Under the pieces are notes generated by a model. It saw nothing but the letters and a program-made list of their open reading frames with translations, was not told the DNA's origin and searched no databases. A stretch of DNA of 37,234 nt, from NCBI GenBank assembly GCA_944336625.1, contig CALVLF010000091.1:1-37234 (forward strand), read 5' to 3'. The position numbers and the translations under genes were made by a program. The DNA is from an uncultured Clostridia bacterium. Lineage in GTDB: Bacteria; Bacillota; Clostridia; Christensenellales; CAG-138. This document shows positions 14,551-21,663 of the stretch, piece after piece. How positions within the stretch are numbered: position 1 is the first letter of the stretch; every line of letters begins with the position of its first letter.

Positions 14551-15315
14551 TTATTCTTCATCCATATAAGTAAAGGCCTGGTCATCCTCGCAAAGGTCTC
14601 CCCGCAGGACCAGAATCGGGGCATAGGGCCGGCTTTGCCGGAGATGAATCTCCCCCCGGGCCAGCATGTCCAGCAGGGCCATAAAGGTAACGATCATTTC
14701 CATCTTGGGCGCATCCGGCGCAAAGAAATCCAGGAAATCCATTTGCTGCCTTCTGCGGAGCAGGGAGCGTATCTTACCCAGCTGCTGCCGGACCGTATAG
14801 GCATCCCCCTGGACCTCCTGCCGGGCGGGGGGCTGGTCCTCCGCCTCCCGGCGGTGCAGCATGTCCAAAAAAGCCCCGAAAAGGCTTTCTGCCGACCCCT
14901 CCTCCAGGATTACTGCCTGGGGCGGGAGCAAGAATTCCTCCGGGAGCTTGGTAAAAAGGCCCTGGGCTGCCTGGCGCAGCTCCTCCAAATAAACCCCTGC
15001 GGCCTTGATCGCTTTATATTCCCGCAGCTGGCGGATGAGGGTTTCCGCCGGGTCTTCCCCCCCCTCTTCCGGCTCCTTGGGGGGCCGGGGCAGCAGGGAG
15101 CGGGATTTGATATAAACCAGCGTAGCGGCCATGGCCAGAAACTCGCTGGCCATATCCATATCTAGGCTATCCACCTGGCGCATATAGGCCAGGTATTGGT
15201 CCGTAATTTCGGAGATGAAGATATCTTTAATATCCACCTCCGCCTGCTCGATCAGGTGCAGAAGCAGGTCCAGCGGGCCGGAGAACTGCTTGAGGTGTAC
15301 TTCGTAGGCCGCCAT
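14551..15315 (-). CDS. scpA: Segregation and condensation protein A
   Basis: A 254-residue ScpA, the kleisin that bridges the SMC heads. The N-terminal SMC-neck-binding region reads YEVHLKQFSGPLDLLLHLIE, followed by IKDIFISEITDQYLAYM and MAATLVYIKSRSLLP, all typical. A variable acidic middle leads to the C-terminal winged-helix (MIVTFMALLDMLARGEI) that binds the SMC head. It starts 2 nt after the protease gene and is followed by scpB. Confidence 0.95.
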   Translation of the reverse strand: MAAYEVHLKQFSGPLDLLLHLIEQAEVDIKDIFISEITDQYLAYMRQVDSLDMDMASEFLAMAATLVYIKSRSLLPRPPKEPEEGGEDPAETLIRQLREYKAIKAAGVYLEELRQAAQGLFTKLPEEFLLPPQAVILEEGSAESLFGAFLDMLHRREAEDQPPARQEVQGDAYTVRQQLGKIRSLLRRRQQMDFLDFFAPDAPKMEMIVTFMALLDMLARGEIHLRQSRPYAPILVLRGDLCEDDQAFTYMDEE

Positions 15316-15317
15316 AT

Positions 15318-15995
15318 TTACCCGATCCCCAGCAAGCTGAACAGACCGGAATACAGCAGGTTGATGCCCGATACGATGCCGTTTACAAGCGGGGTCATGA
15401 GGGAGCTCAAAATGCCCGTAAACAGGAGCACAAGAAGGATAATATAGCCATACTGATTCAAAAAGGAAAATACCTTATAGCTCTTGGGCCCCCGGAGAAA
15501 CAGGCACTGGGCAATATGGGAGCCATCCAGGGGCGGGATGGGCAAAAGGTTGAAAACGCAGAGGCTGATATTCAAAAAGAAGAAGTTATAAAACAGCTCC
15601 AGCCCTACCTGATTGACCCCGGTTGTGAAAAGGAAAATATAGAACACCCCCATGCTCACAATGGCCAGGAGCAGGTTGGCCGTAACCCCGGCGATGGATA
15701 CGATCAGCTCGTCCTTGCGGGGGTTTTTAAAATACCGGGTGCTTACGGGCACGGGTTTTGCCCAGCCAAAGCGGAAGAGGATCAGCGTCAGCAAGCCTAT
15801 GGGATCAATATGGGCCAGGGGATTGATGGTCATCCGCCCCATGTTCCGGGCCGTAGGGTCCCCCAGCCGGTAGGCTGCATAAGCATGGGCCCACTCATGA
15901 AAGGACAGGGCTACCAGAATCGCCGGCAGGCGATACAGCAGCTCCATCAGAAAGCCAGCAGGATTATAAAACAACGATGACAAACCACTCAACAA
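15318..15995 (-). CDS. Site-2 protease-like membrane metalloprotease (M50 family)
   Basis: A 225-residue integral membrane zinc protease of the M50 (YwhC/YdcA-like) group often found before scpA. The zinc motif HEWAH is at residues 33-37 and the third ligand lies in NLLPIPPLDG (D157). About five hydrophobic helices are seen. The start is TTG at 15995, supported by GAGGT about 9 nt upstream; the first ATG is 16 codons in and has no such site. It is too short for, and lacks the PDZ domain of, RseP. Its substrate is unknown. It opens the scp-ytfIJ-dacF unit behind a clear promoter. Confidence 0.88.
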   Translation of the reverse strand: MLSGLSSLFYNPAGFLMELLYRLPAILVALSFHEWAHAYAAYRLGDPTARNMGRMTINPLAHIDPIGLLTLILFRFGWAKPVPVSTRYFKNPRKDELIVSIAGVTANLLLAIVSMGVFYIFLFTTGVNQVGLELFYNFFFLNISLCVFNLLPIPPLDGSHIAQCLFLRGPKSYKVFSFLNQYGYIILLVLLFTGILSSLMTPLVNGIVSGINLLYSGLFSLLGIG

Positions 15996-16028
15996 TCTTA
16001 TCTTACCTCAATCTCAATAGATGAGGAT

Positions 16029-16058
16029 ATTATACGCTATAGCCCGGGCCCTTGGCAA
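16029..16058 (-). promoter_or_regulatory. Sigma-A type promoter for the protease-scpAB unit
   Basis: Minus-strand TTGCCA (16058-16053), an 18-nt spacer and TATAAT (16034-16029). The start near 16022 gives a leader of about 27 nt to the TTG start. Confidence 0.7.
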
Positions 16059-16073
16059 GCTTTAGCCCCGGTT

Positions 16074-17216
16074 TTAGCCATGAACCCAGGTCAGCAGGGC
16101 CTTCCCGGCATAATCCCATATTCCGGAACGTTCCACCTCCGCCAAAGGGAATAGCTCCAGCGTGCAGAGCTCCGCCCCTTCCCCGTCTACGTACCTTACC
16201 TTTCCTACGGCTACATCCCGGTATAAGGGGGCGGCCAGGGTTTCCGGCAGCTCCCATTGGGCGGTATAGCTCGCACCCCGGGGCAGAAGCAGGGCGGCAT
16301 TTTCCTGCGTCCCCAAAGAGACAGATTCCATTTTTCCGCCGGATACTGGCACGGTTTCAATCAATGCCTGGCCGGCCTTTGCCAGCAGCACGCTTTCATA
16401 AGCGCTGAATCCATATTCGATCAGGTCGCTGGCAAGGGCGGTTCGGGCCGCAGCATCTGGCGCGCCAATGAGGGCGCAAAGCCAGGTCGTTTCATTGCGG
16501 GTTACGCTATAGATGCCACAATAACCCGCCTCCCCCGAAGATCCTGTGGCAACGCCGTTGCAGCCTACGGTATTTTTCAGCAGCCGGTTGGAGCTGGCCA
16601 GCTCCGTTTCCCGCCCATCCGGATGGGTAATCGCATCATAAAAAATGCTGCTGAAGCTGGTAAACGTCCCGCTATCCATCAGCGCCTGCCCCAGCAGGAG
16701 CAGGTCCTGGGCGCTCAGAAGAACATCCGCATCCATGATGTTTGCATAGCTCACGTCAATTCCCAGCTGCGCAAGCCGGCGGTTCATCTGGGCCAGGCAG
16801 GCATCTGCAGAGCCATAAGCCGCCTCTGCCAGCGCATAGATGGCATCCCCTGCTGTAATCATCACAGCCGCCTTCATAAGGGCTGCCGCTGCGATGCTCT
16901 CTCCAGCGGATACGAAGGCCGTTGGGCCCGAAATACCTGCGGCTTCTTTGCTAACGAGCACCTCGCTTTCCATGGTAAGCGAGCCCTGGTCTGCCGCCTC
17001 GCATACGGCCAGCAAGGCAGGCAGGCGGGTGAGCCCCCCTACTTCCATTTTCGTTTCCGCATCTTGCGCAGCTACGATCTGCCCGCTTCCCCGCTCCAGC
17101 AGGATCGCCGCCTTCGCTCCTCCCATATCCACCGGCAGGGCTTCCGTCCCCAGGGCCCTTGCTCCTGGAAACAGCAAAAAAAGGGCCAGCACCATGGACA
17201 GGATGTTTTTTCGCAT
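16074..17216 (-). CDS. Catalytically dead DacF-like protein (S11 pseudo-carboxypeptidase)
   Basis: A 380-residue protein with the S11 D,D-carboxypeptidase fold: signal peptide (1-21), the GAKAAILLERGSGQIVAAQ opening strand pair, and a C-terminal PBP5-like beta domain. The active site is gone. Where the neighbouring DacF has STTK, SGN and KTG, this protein has G61-L-T-R64, T121-A-G123 and A223-T-G225. The frame is open and full length, so this is not a decayed gene. It probably acts as a binding or scaffold protein at the cell or spore envelope (inference). The start at 17216 is chosen for the signal peptide and the G-rich ribosome site; a hairpin (17223-17270) covers that site. Confidence 0.82.
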   Translation of the reverse strand: MRKNILSMVLALFLLFPGARALGTEALPVDMGGAKAAILLERGSGQIVAAQDAETKMEVGGLTRLPALLAVCEAADQGSLTMESEVLVSKEAAGISGPTAFVSAGESIAAAALMKAAVMITAGDAIYALAEAAYGSADACLAQMNRRLAQLGIDVSYANIMDADVLLSAQDLLLLGQALMDSGTFTSFSSIFYDAITHPDGRETELASSNRLLKNTVGCNGVATGSSGEAGYCGIYSVTRNETTWLCALIGAPDAAARTALASDLIEYGFSAYESVLLAKAGQALIETVPVSGGKMESVSLGTQENAALLLPRGASYTAQWELPETLAAPLYRDVAVGKVRYVDGEGAELCTLELFPLAEVERSGIWDYAGKALLTWVHG

Positions 17217-17222
17217 ATAAAA

Positions 17223-17270
17223 CCCCCCATGCTTTTCACGTATTAATAAATACTTATGAAGCAAGGGGGG
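17223..17270 (-). promoter_or_regulatory. Long hairpin covering the ribosome site of the dead DacF paralogue
   Basis: Minus-strand CCCCCC (17270-17265) pairs with GGGGGG (17228-17223). GCUU (17262-17259) pairs with AAGC (17234-17231), and an inner GUAUU/AAUAC stem closes the loop. The GGGGGG is the only ribosome-site candidate before the ATG at 17216. The structure, followed by UUUUAU, could be an attenuator, a terminator of deoB or a translational lock. Confidence 0.5.
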
Positions 17271-17290
17271 ATTCCATACGTTTTTTGTCT

Positions 17291-18478
17291 TTATAGACAT
17301 CCCAGCTGTTTATAAAAAGAGGTTCCGCTCTTCCAGGGGCTGCCGGTGATATGTTCAAAGGCGGTGCTGCCAATATCGGCAAAGGTGGCCCGGGTCCCCA
17401 GGTCTATGCCCGTCTCCAATGCCTTATGCCAGGCGATAACCGGCACATATTCCCGGGTGTGATCCGTTCCGGGCCAGGTGGGGTCGCAGCCATGGTCCGC
17501 CGTAATGAGAAGCAGGTCTTCCGGCCCCATGGCCGCCAGCAGCTCTGGAAGCCGGCTGTCGAAATATTCCAGAGCCCGGCCATATCCTTCCACATCATTC
17601 CGGTGTCCATAGAGCATATCCGTATCCACCAGGTTTGTAAAGATCAGATCCGCGCTCCCTGCCTCCCGGATATAGCGGATGGTGGCCTCGATTCCGTCGT
17701 GGTTGTTTTTCGTATGGTCTACCCGGGCGATGCCCCGGCGGCAGAAAATATCCTCGATCTTTCCAACGCCCAATGTGGTATAGCCCAGGGCCGTCAACCC
17801 ATCCAGGATTGTATCCTTAACGGGAGGTATGGCGAAATCCCGCCGGTTCTCCGTCCGGGTATATACTCCGTTCCCCCCGATAAAAGGCCGTGCTATCACC
17901 CGCCCTACAAGATCCGGCCCTACCAGGATGGCGCGGGCTGCCTCGCATATTTTATACAGCTCCTCCGGCGGGATAACGGCTTCATGGGCAGCTACCTGAA
18001 ACACGCTATCTGCGGAAGTATAGACGATGGGCTTGCCGGTGCGCACATGTTCATCCCCCAGTTCCTGGATAATGACCGTGCCGGAAGCCACCCGGTTCCC
18101 CAGGATGCCCCGGCCGATCTTCTTTTCAAATGCGTCTATGATATGCCGGGGGAATCCCTGCGGATAGGTTTGAAAGGGGGTTTCCATAATGACCCCTGCC
18201 AGCTCCCAATGGCCGCAGGTAGTATCCTTCGCATGGGTCATCTCCGCCGCGCGGCCATATGCCCCCCGGATCTGGCCTGCATAGGGCGGCAGGCTATGGG
18301 CGCCCTCTATGCGGGAAAGGCCCATGGAATACAGATTTGGCAACTCAAGAACGCCCCGCTTCTCGTAAATATGGCAGATGGTATTGGCGCCATCGTCCCC
18401 AAAATCCGCCGCATCCGGCAGGCTGCCGATCCCAGCGCTATCCAGGACAATCAGGATTGCCCGCTTGTTTTTTACCAT
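17291..18478 (-). CDS. deoB: Phosphopentomutase
   Basis: A 395-residue DeoB, which interconverts (deoxy)ribose 1-phosphate and 5-phosphate in nucleoside salvage. It is an alkaline-phosphatase-superfamily enzyme. The opening [19 protein letters not shown] holds a metal aspartate. KDTTCGHWE holds the threonine that becomes phosphorylated. [20 protein letters not shown] holds metal ligands. The length is standard. It lies beside a SpoIIM-like gene and a DacF-like gene, as spoIIM, drm and dacF do in Bacillus, but without xerD or pnp. The ATG follows AAGAGGG. Confidence 0.96.
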   Translation of the reverse strand: MVKNKRAILIVLDSAGIGSLPDAADFGDDGANTICHIYEKRGVLELPNLYSMGLSRIEGAHSLPPYAGQIRGAYGRAAEMTHAKDTTCGHWELAGVIMETPFQTYPQGFPRHIIDAFEKKIGRGILGNRVASGTVIIQELGDEHVRTGKPIVYTSADSVFQVAAHEAVIPPEELYKICEAARAILVGPDLVGRVIARPFIGGNGVYTRTENRRDFAIPPVKDTILDGLTALGYTTLGVGKIEDIFCRRGIARVDHTKNNHDGIEATIRYIREAGSADLIFTNLVDTDMLYGHRNDVEGYGRALEYFDSRLPELLAAMGPEDLLLITADHGCDPTWPGTDHTREYVPVIAWHKALETGIDLGTRATFADIGSTAFEHITGSPWKSGTSFYKQLGCL

Positions 18479-18526
18479 TGTAATCCCTCTTTCTCGCTGC
18501 CAGGGGCTGGCTTTGCATTTGCCATT

Positions 18527-18555
18527 ATTTTATCATCTCTCCCAGGGGGCGTCAA
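18527..18555 (-). promoter_or_regulatory. Sigma-A type promoter for deoB
   Basis: Minus-strand TTGACG (18555-18550), a 17-nt spacer and TAAAAT (18532-18527), beginning 1 base after the SpoIIM-like stop codon. The leader to deoB is about 40 nt. Confidence 0.75.
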
Positions 18556-18556
18556 A

Positions 18557-19162
18557 TCACCGGGGCCAGAAACGAAGGATAGCGGGAGCGGCAGCGCTTT
18601 CTAAAATAATGCAAAAAATAAGGCAAGCCACGGACCGCGGCCCCAGCCCTCTATTGTCCACGCCTACTTCCCCAAGCAGGCGGAGGGTTATAGCCGCCCC
18701 GCACAGCAAGCCCGGCGCCAGGCAAAGGGGAACGCCCCAGGCAAGGCCCTTGGCCCCCAGGGAATGAAATAGAAAATACAGCGCCGTGCCCATAAAGGCG
18801 CCCTTTAGCCCTATGGATAGGCCGCCAGCCACAAAAAGAGGCCGCCAGAGCCTGGGCAGATAGGCGGCGCAATACAGCAAGAGATTTAATGCTGCCGAAT
18901 GGAGAAGGGCCGGAAGAAGTTGATAGCTTTCTGCCTGGGCAGCGGAAAGAAATAGCTCCGGTACAGCGCCCGCAAGCTGCGCCTCCGCAGTTTTCGCCAG
19001 GGATATCCCCGCAGCGGTGCCCGCAATAAAATAAAACAGCAGCAGTAAAATTAGATAAGGATGCCTGAAAAAGGCCTGGAGAAGATCTTCTGAATTTTTA
19101 AAATAGCCTGTCTGTTGAATACCCATGCTCATATGTACGCCGGCAGGGGTAAGCATATGCAT
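18557..19162 (-). CDS. spoIIM: SpoIIM-like integral membrane protein
   Basis: Up to 201 residues with about five hydrophobic helices (near 33-54, 80-100, 106-125, 128-148, 180-195). The helix pattern and the GGLSIGLKGAFMGTALYFL segment resemble SpoIIM (DUF95), part of the engulfment machinery with SpoIID and SpoIIP. The position between spo0A and deoB supports this, since spoIIM lies near deoB in Bacillus. The match is by pattern rather than strict motif. The start is unclear: ATGs at 19162, 19156, 19132 and 19126 are all in frame, none has a ribosome site, and all fall in an inverted repeat (19122-19165). The longest frame is reported. Confidence 0.6.
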   Translation of the reverse strand: MHMLTPAGVHMSMGIQQTGYFKNSEDLLQAFFRHPYLILLLLFYFIAGTAAGISLAKTAEAQLAGAVPELFLSAAQAESYQLLPALLHSAALNLLLYCAAYLPRLWRPLFVAGGLSIGLKGAFMGTALYFLFHSLGAKGLAWGVPLCLAPGLLCGAAITLRLLGEVGVDNRGLGPRSVACLIFCIILESAAAPAILRFWPR

Positions 19163-19165
19163 GGG
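19122..19165 (-). repeat. Inverted repeat over the SpoIIM-like start region
   Basis: CCCATGCATATG (19165-19154) can pair with CATATGAGCATGGG (19135-19122), with a 2-nt bulge and an 18-nt loop. All candidate start codons of the downstream gene are inside it. Confidence 0.5.
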
Positions 19166-19169
19166 AAAA

Positions 19170-19955
19170 TTATGGCAGTTTCATCAAGCGGCGGCTAACC
19201 TGCTCGGAAATGTTGAAGATAAATTCCTTGTTGGTGGGGCGGGTTTTGTCCTCTTCAACCGTGTTTCCGAAGACTTTATGCTGTGCTTTCAGGTTCCCGC
19301 GGGTCCAGCTTACTTCAATAAAGTTGCGTATATTGCGCTCGATCTGCTTTGAATTTACACCGTGGACTTTGGCCGCATAAGGATATGCATCTTTGGAGAG
19401 GCAGATGCCCCGGCCAATGTTTCTTATGCAAAAGGCGATCACCGTCTTTGCCTGATAATAGCCTGCCAGGCTCACCGGGCAGCCCATAAAGCGGAAGAGC
19501 TTGGTAATGTATTCATCGATCTGAAGGTTTATTTCATTTTCCCGCATACGGGAGCGAAGCAGCTTTAAGGAGTTATCCTGATCTGGGGCAAAATCCATCA
19601 TCCGGCTAAAGATCAGGCTTTCATCCGTGGGCATTTGGATATGGTAGGTAACGCCCAGGCTTTCCCCCAGCTGGATGGCTTCCTCGCCCTTCATGGACGA
19701 TAGGGCGAAAATGCGCGTATTTTTACAAAGTTCCTGCGCGCGAAGCTGCCGTAAAACAGCAATTCCGTCCATTTTGGGCATGAGCATATCCAGCAGCATC
19801 ATATCCGGATTATAAAGCTGGGCATGCACAACGCCAGCCGCCCCATCAATTGCAGAGGGGAGCAGCGTAATAATGGGGATTTTAGAAAAATAATTTTCTA
19901 GTCGCTCACGCAAAGTAACATTATCTGTTACAATAAGTAAAGAATATGTTTTCAT
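19170..19955 (-). CDS. spo0A: Spo0A, sporulation master regulator, with an atypical receiver domain
   Basis: A 261-residue Spo0A. The C-terminal DNA-binding domain is well kept (about 140-256; NSKQIERNIRNFIEVSWTRG is the recognition region, and TRPTNKEFI follows). The N-terminal receiver (1-120) keeps the phosphate-accepting D56 (LLDMLMPKMDG), but the acidic pair is T10-D11 rather than D-D. S86 stands for threonine, and M108 (HIQMPTD) replaces the near-invariant lysine of the KP motif. Such changes usually weaken phosphorylation or its signal. The place after spoIVB is standard. The gene has its own promoter (20018-20046) and a weak ribosome site (GAGAG). Confidence 0.93.
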   Translation of the reverse strand: MKTYSLLIVTDNVTLRERLENYFSKIPIITLLPSAIDGAAGVVHAQLYNPDMMLLDMLMPKMDGIAVLRQLRAQELCKNTRIFALSSMKGEEAIQLGESLGVTYHIQMPTDESLIFSRMMDFAPDQDNSLKLLRSRMRENEINLQIDEYITKLFRFMGCPVSLAGYYQAKTVIAFCIRNIGRGICLSKDAYPYAAKVHGVNSKQIERNIRNFIEVSWTRGNLKAQHKVFGNTVEEDKTRPTNKEFIFNISEQVSRRLMKLP

Positions 19956-20017
19956 AGGATGCTCTCAAAAGGCTGGATTGGGATAATGTTATATGCAAGG
20001 AATTTCTTGGTAACAAT

Positions 20018-20046
20018 AGTATAACAGAATCTACAGCAATATGCAA
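20018..20046 (-). promoter_or_regulatory. Promoter for spo0A
   Basis: Minus-strand TTGCAT (20046-20041), a 17-nt spacer and TATACT (20023-20018) form a good sigma-A promoter. Overlapping AGGATT with GATT 13 nt further on faintly resembles a sigma-H promoter, as B. subtilis spo0A has, but the -10 match is poor. Confidence 0.75.
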
Positions 20047-20134
20047 TCCTTATGTATGTTTTTTAATTACATCTTTGCGTAAACCCGCATCCCGGCAAAA
20101 ATAAATGCCTAGCAGGCGGCAATGCGGCCCTATA

Positions 20135-20172
20135 CAAAAAATTCGGCAAAGCCGGCCAGGGTTTTCCTGGCC
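20135..20172 (-). terminator. Double-hairpin terminator upstream of spo0A
   Basis: GGCCAGG (20172-20166) pairs with CCTGGCC (20160-20154). Next to it CGGC/GCCG (20154-20144) forms a short stem followed by AAUUUUUUG. This is a likely end for spoIVB transcripts that pass the first hairpin. Confidence 0.6.
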
Positions 20173-20247
20173 ACGCCCTATGCAGCTTGATCTTTCTTTT
20201 GCAAAAGCAAAGCCCTATGCTTCTGCCTGGAAAGGCAGGCATAAACA

Positions 20248-20281
20248 TTTTCCGGCCCTCCTTTCCCATAGGGCCGGAAAA
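20248..20281 (-). terminator. Strong hairpin directly after spoIVB
   Basis: A perfect 12-bp stem (TTTTCCGGCCCT with AGGGCCGGAAAA) and a 10-base loop, 5 bases after the spoIVB stop. The U-tract after it is poor (UGUUUAUG), so it may protect the 3' end rather than terminate alone. Confidence 0.6.
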
Positions 20282-20285
20282 TCCT

Positions 20286-21530
20286 TCAGCACATTTCATA
20301 CATCCAAAGGGCATATATGCAATATCCCCGCAAGGGGTCGTTAACGAATACATGCGTGACCGCGCCAATCAGCTTTCCATCCTGGATGATGGGGCTGCCG
20401 CTCATGCCCTGAACGATGCCCCCCGTCTTTTCGATCAGGTCTGGATCAGTAATCTGCACTACCATTCCCTTTCCCGCCGCTTCTGTTTGGGGATATACCT
20501 TGATAATCTGGCAGTCATAAGCCTGTACGCCCGCTTCATCTACTGTGGCCAGGAGCTGTGCCGGCCCAGTATGGACCTCTTCTGGGTAGGCCAGAAGCAT
20601 GCCCTGGGGATACAAGGGGTTTTGCACAGGCGCATAAAGCTCGCCATAGATCCCTAGATCGCTATTGGTATCTATGGTGCCCAGATGCTGGCTCACGGCG
20701 CTGAAAGTGCCCTGTAATTCCCCAGGAAGGCCGCTACTTCCCTGCGATACGCCTAAAACGCTAGAGTGCAGAATCTCCCCTTCCTTAACCGAGAGGAGTG
20801 CGCCGGTATCCACATCCGTAATTGGATGGCCCAAAGCACCATAGCGTAGGCTGTCCATGGCATAAAATGACAGGGTTCCGATTCCCGCTGTACTATCCCT
20901 TACCCACATGCCCATCTTATAGACCCCGTCTGTGGCGTCCTGGGCCGGCTGCAAGGTTACTTCCAGCTCTTCCCCGGATCTTTCCAGGCGCAGGCAAATT
21001 TTCCCCTTCGTTTCGTTGCACAGGCTGGTCAGATGGGCTGCATCCTTCACCCCGGTGCCTTCCACTGCCAGAATCACATCCCCCACCCGAATTCCGCTTT
21101 CCCGCGCTGGGCAGACAGCCTCTCCCGATGGATTTTCAAAGCTGCCCAGGCCTACGACCAGGGCGCCCTGGGTATGCAGGGTAACGCCTACGGACTGGCC
21201 GCCGGGCATCACCCAGATCTCGTCCCGGGCTCGAAATGATATCTCCTTTACGGGTATGAAGTCGAAAAGCTGAATCTGAACCGTATAGCCCTTTTCGTTT
21301 CCCAACCCCTGGCTTAAATCCTGGCTGACAGCCTGGTCACCTTCCCCATAATCTACGGAAAAGGGCCCGGAAATATAGGCTAATTCCTTCTCGCTTTCCG
21401 ATCCCAGATAGGCGTAATCCGGCAATTCGCGGATCCGCTGGGCCTCTTCCCCGTAATTAAAGCTCATCAGCAGCAGGCACAGCACCACGCCCAAACTGCG
21501 CATAAACATCCGCGCCCCGCCTTTTTTCAC
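20286..21530 (-). CDS. spoIVB: SpoIVB serine peptidase
   Basis: A 414-residue SpoIVB, the forespore-secreted serine peptidase that signals across the intermembrane space to trigger pro-sigma-K processing. It has an N-terminal signal/anchor helix (about 9-22), a PDZ domain (about 110-180; GIRVGDVILAVEG) and the S55 peptidase domain. The catalytic histidine is in GALGHPITD, the serine in GMSGSPI, and the aspartate 15 residues before the serine, as in B. subtilis (D363, S378). The GTG at 21530 is chosen as start because GAGGAG stands 8 nt upstream; the longer frame would run into the recN terminator. It sits between recN and spo0A as usual. Confidence 0.93.
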   Translation of the reverse strand: MKKGGARMFMRSLGVVLCLLLMSFNYGEEAQRIRELPDYAYLGSESEKELAYISGPFSVDYGEGDQAVSQDLSQGLGNEKGYTVQIQLFDFIPVKEISFRARDEIWVMPGGQSVGVTLHTQGALVVGLGSFENPSGEAVCPARESGIRVGDVILAVEGTGVKDAAHLTSLCNETKGKICLRLERSGEELEVTLQPAQDATDGVYKMGMWVRDSTAGIGTLSFYAMDSLRYGALGHPITDVDTGALLSVKEGEILHSSVLGVSQGSSGLPGELQGTFSAVSQHLGTIDTNSDLGIYGELYAPVQNPLYPQGMLLAYPEEVHTGPAQLLATVDEAGVQAYDCQIIKVYPQTEAAGKGMVVQITDPDLIEKTGGIVQGMSGSPIIQDGKLIGAVTHVFVNDPLRGYCIYALWMYEMC

Positions 21531-21544
21531 GCCACCACTCCTCA

Positions 21545-21580
21545 AAAAACTAAAAACTGCGGAATCCAATCCGCAGTTTT
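21545..21580 (-). terminator. recN terminator abutting the spoIVB ribosome site
   Basis: A perfect 11-bp stem (AAAACTGCGGA with TCCGCAGTTTT, arms 21570-21580 and 21553-21563), a 6-base loop, then UUUUUAGUUUUUU that runs straight into the GAGGAG of spoIVB. Confidence 0.85.
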
Positions 21581-21609
21581 ATTGTCGCCCTAGGGCCGGG
21601 CAGTTATTC
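21580..21609 (-). promoter_or_regulatory. Possible sigma-G type promoter for spoIVB
   Basis: Minus-strand GAATA (21609-21605), an 18-nt spacer and GACAATA (21586-21580) loosely fit the forespore sigma-G pattern (GHATR, CATNHTA), with two mismatches in the -10. Transcription would start near 21573, inside the terminator stem. Confidence 0.3.
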
Positions 21610-21663
21610 GATGTTTATTATTTTACCAGTTTTCAAAAAACTGGCAGTGGGCGCCTGAATTTT

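Larger units (their letters stand above)
19956..20285 (-). other. Highly structured spoIVB-spo0A intergenic region
   Basis: About 330 bases without a supported gene. In transcription order it holds the strong hairpin after spoIVB (20248-20281), a CTGCC/GGCAG hairpin near 20225-20240, a CTTTTGCAAAAG palindrome near 20195-20210, the double hairpin with U-tract at 20135-20172, a GCCT/AGGC hairpin near 20107-20117 followed by AUUUAUUUUU, and the spo0A promoter. Confidence 0.7.
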
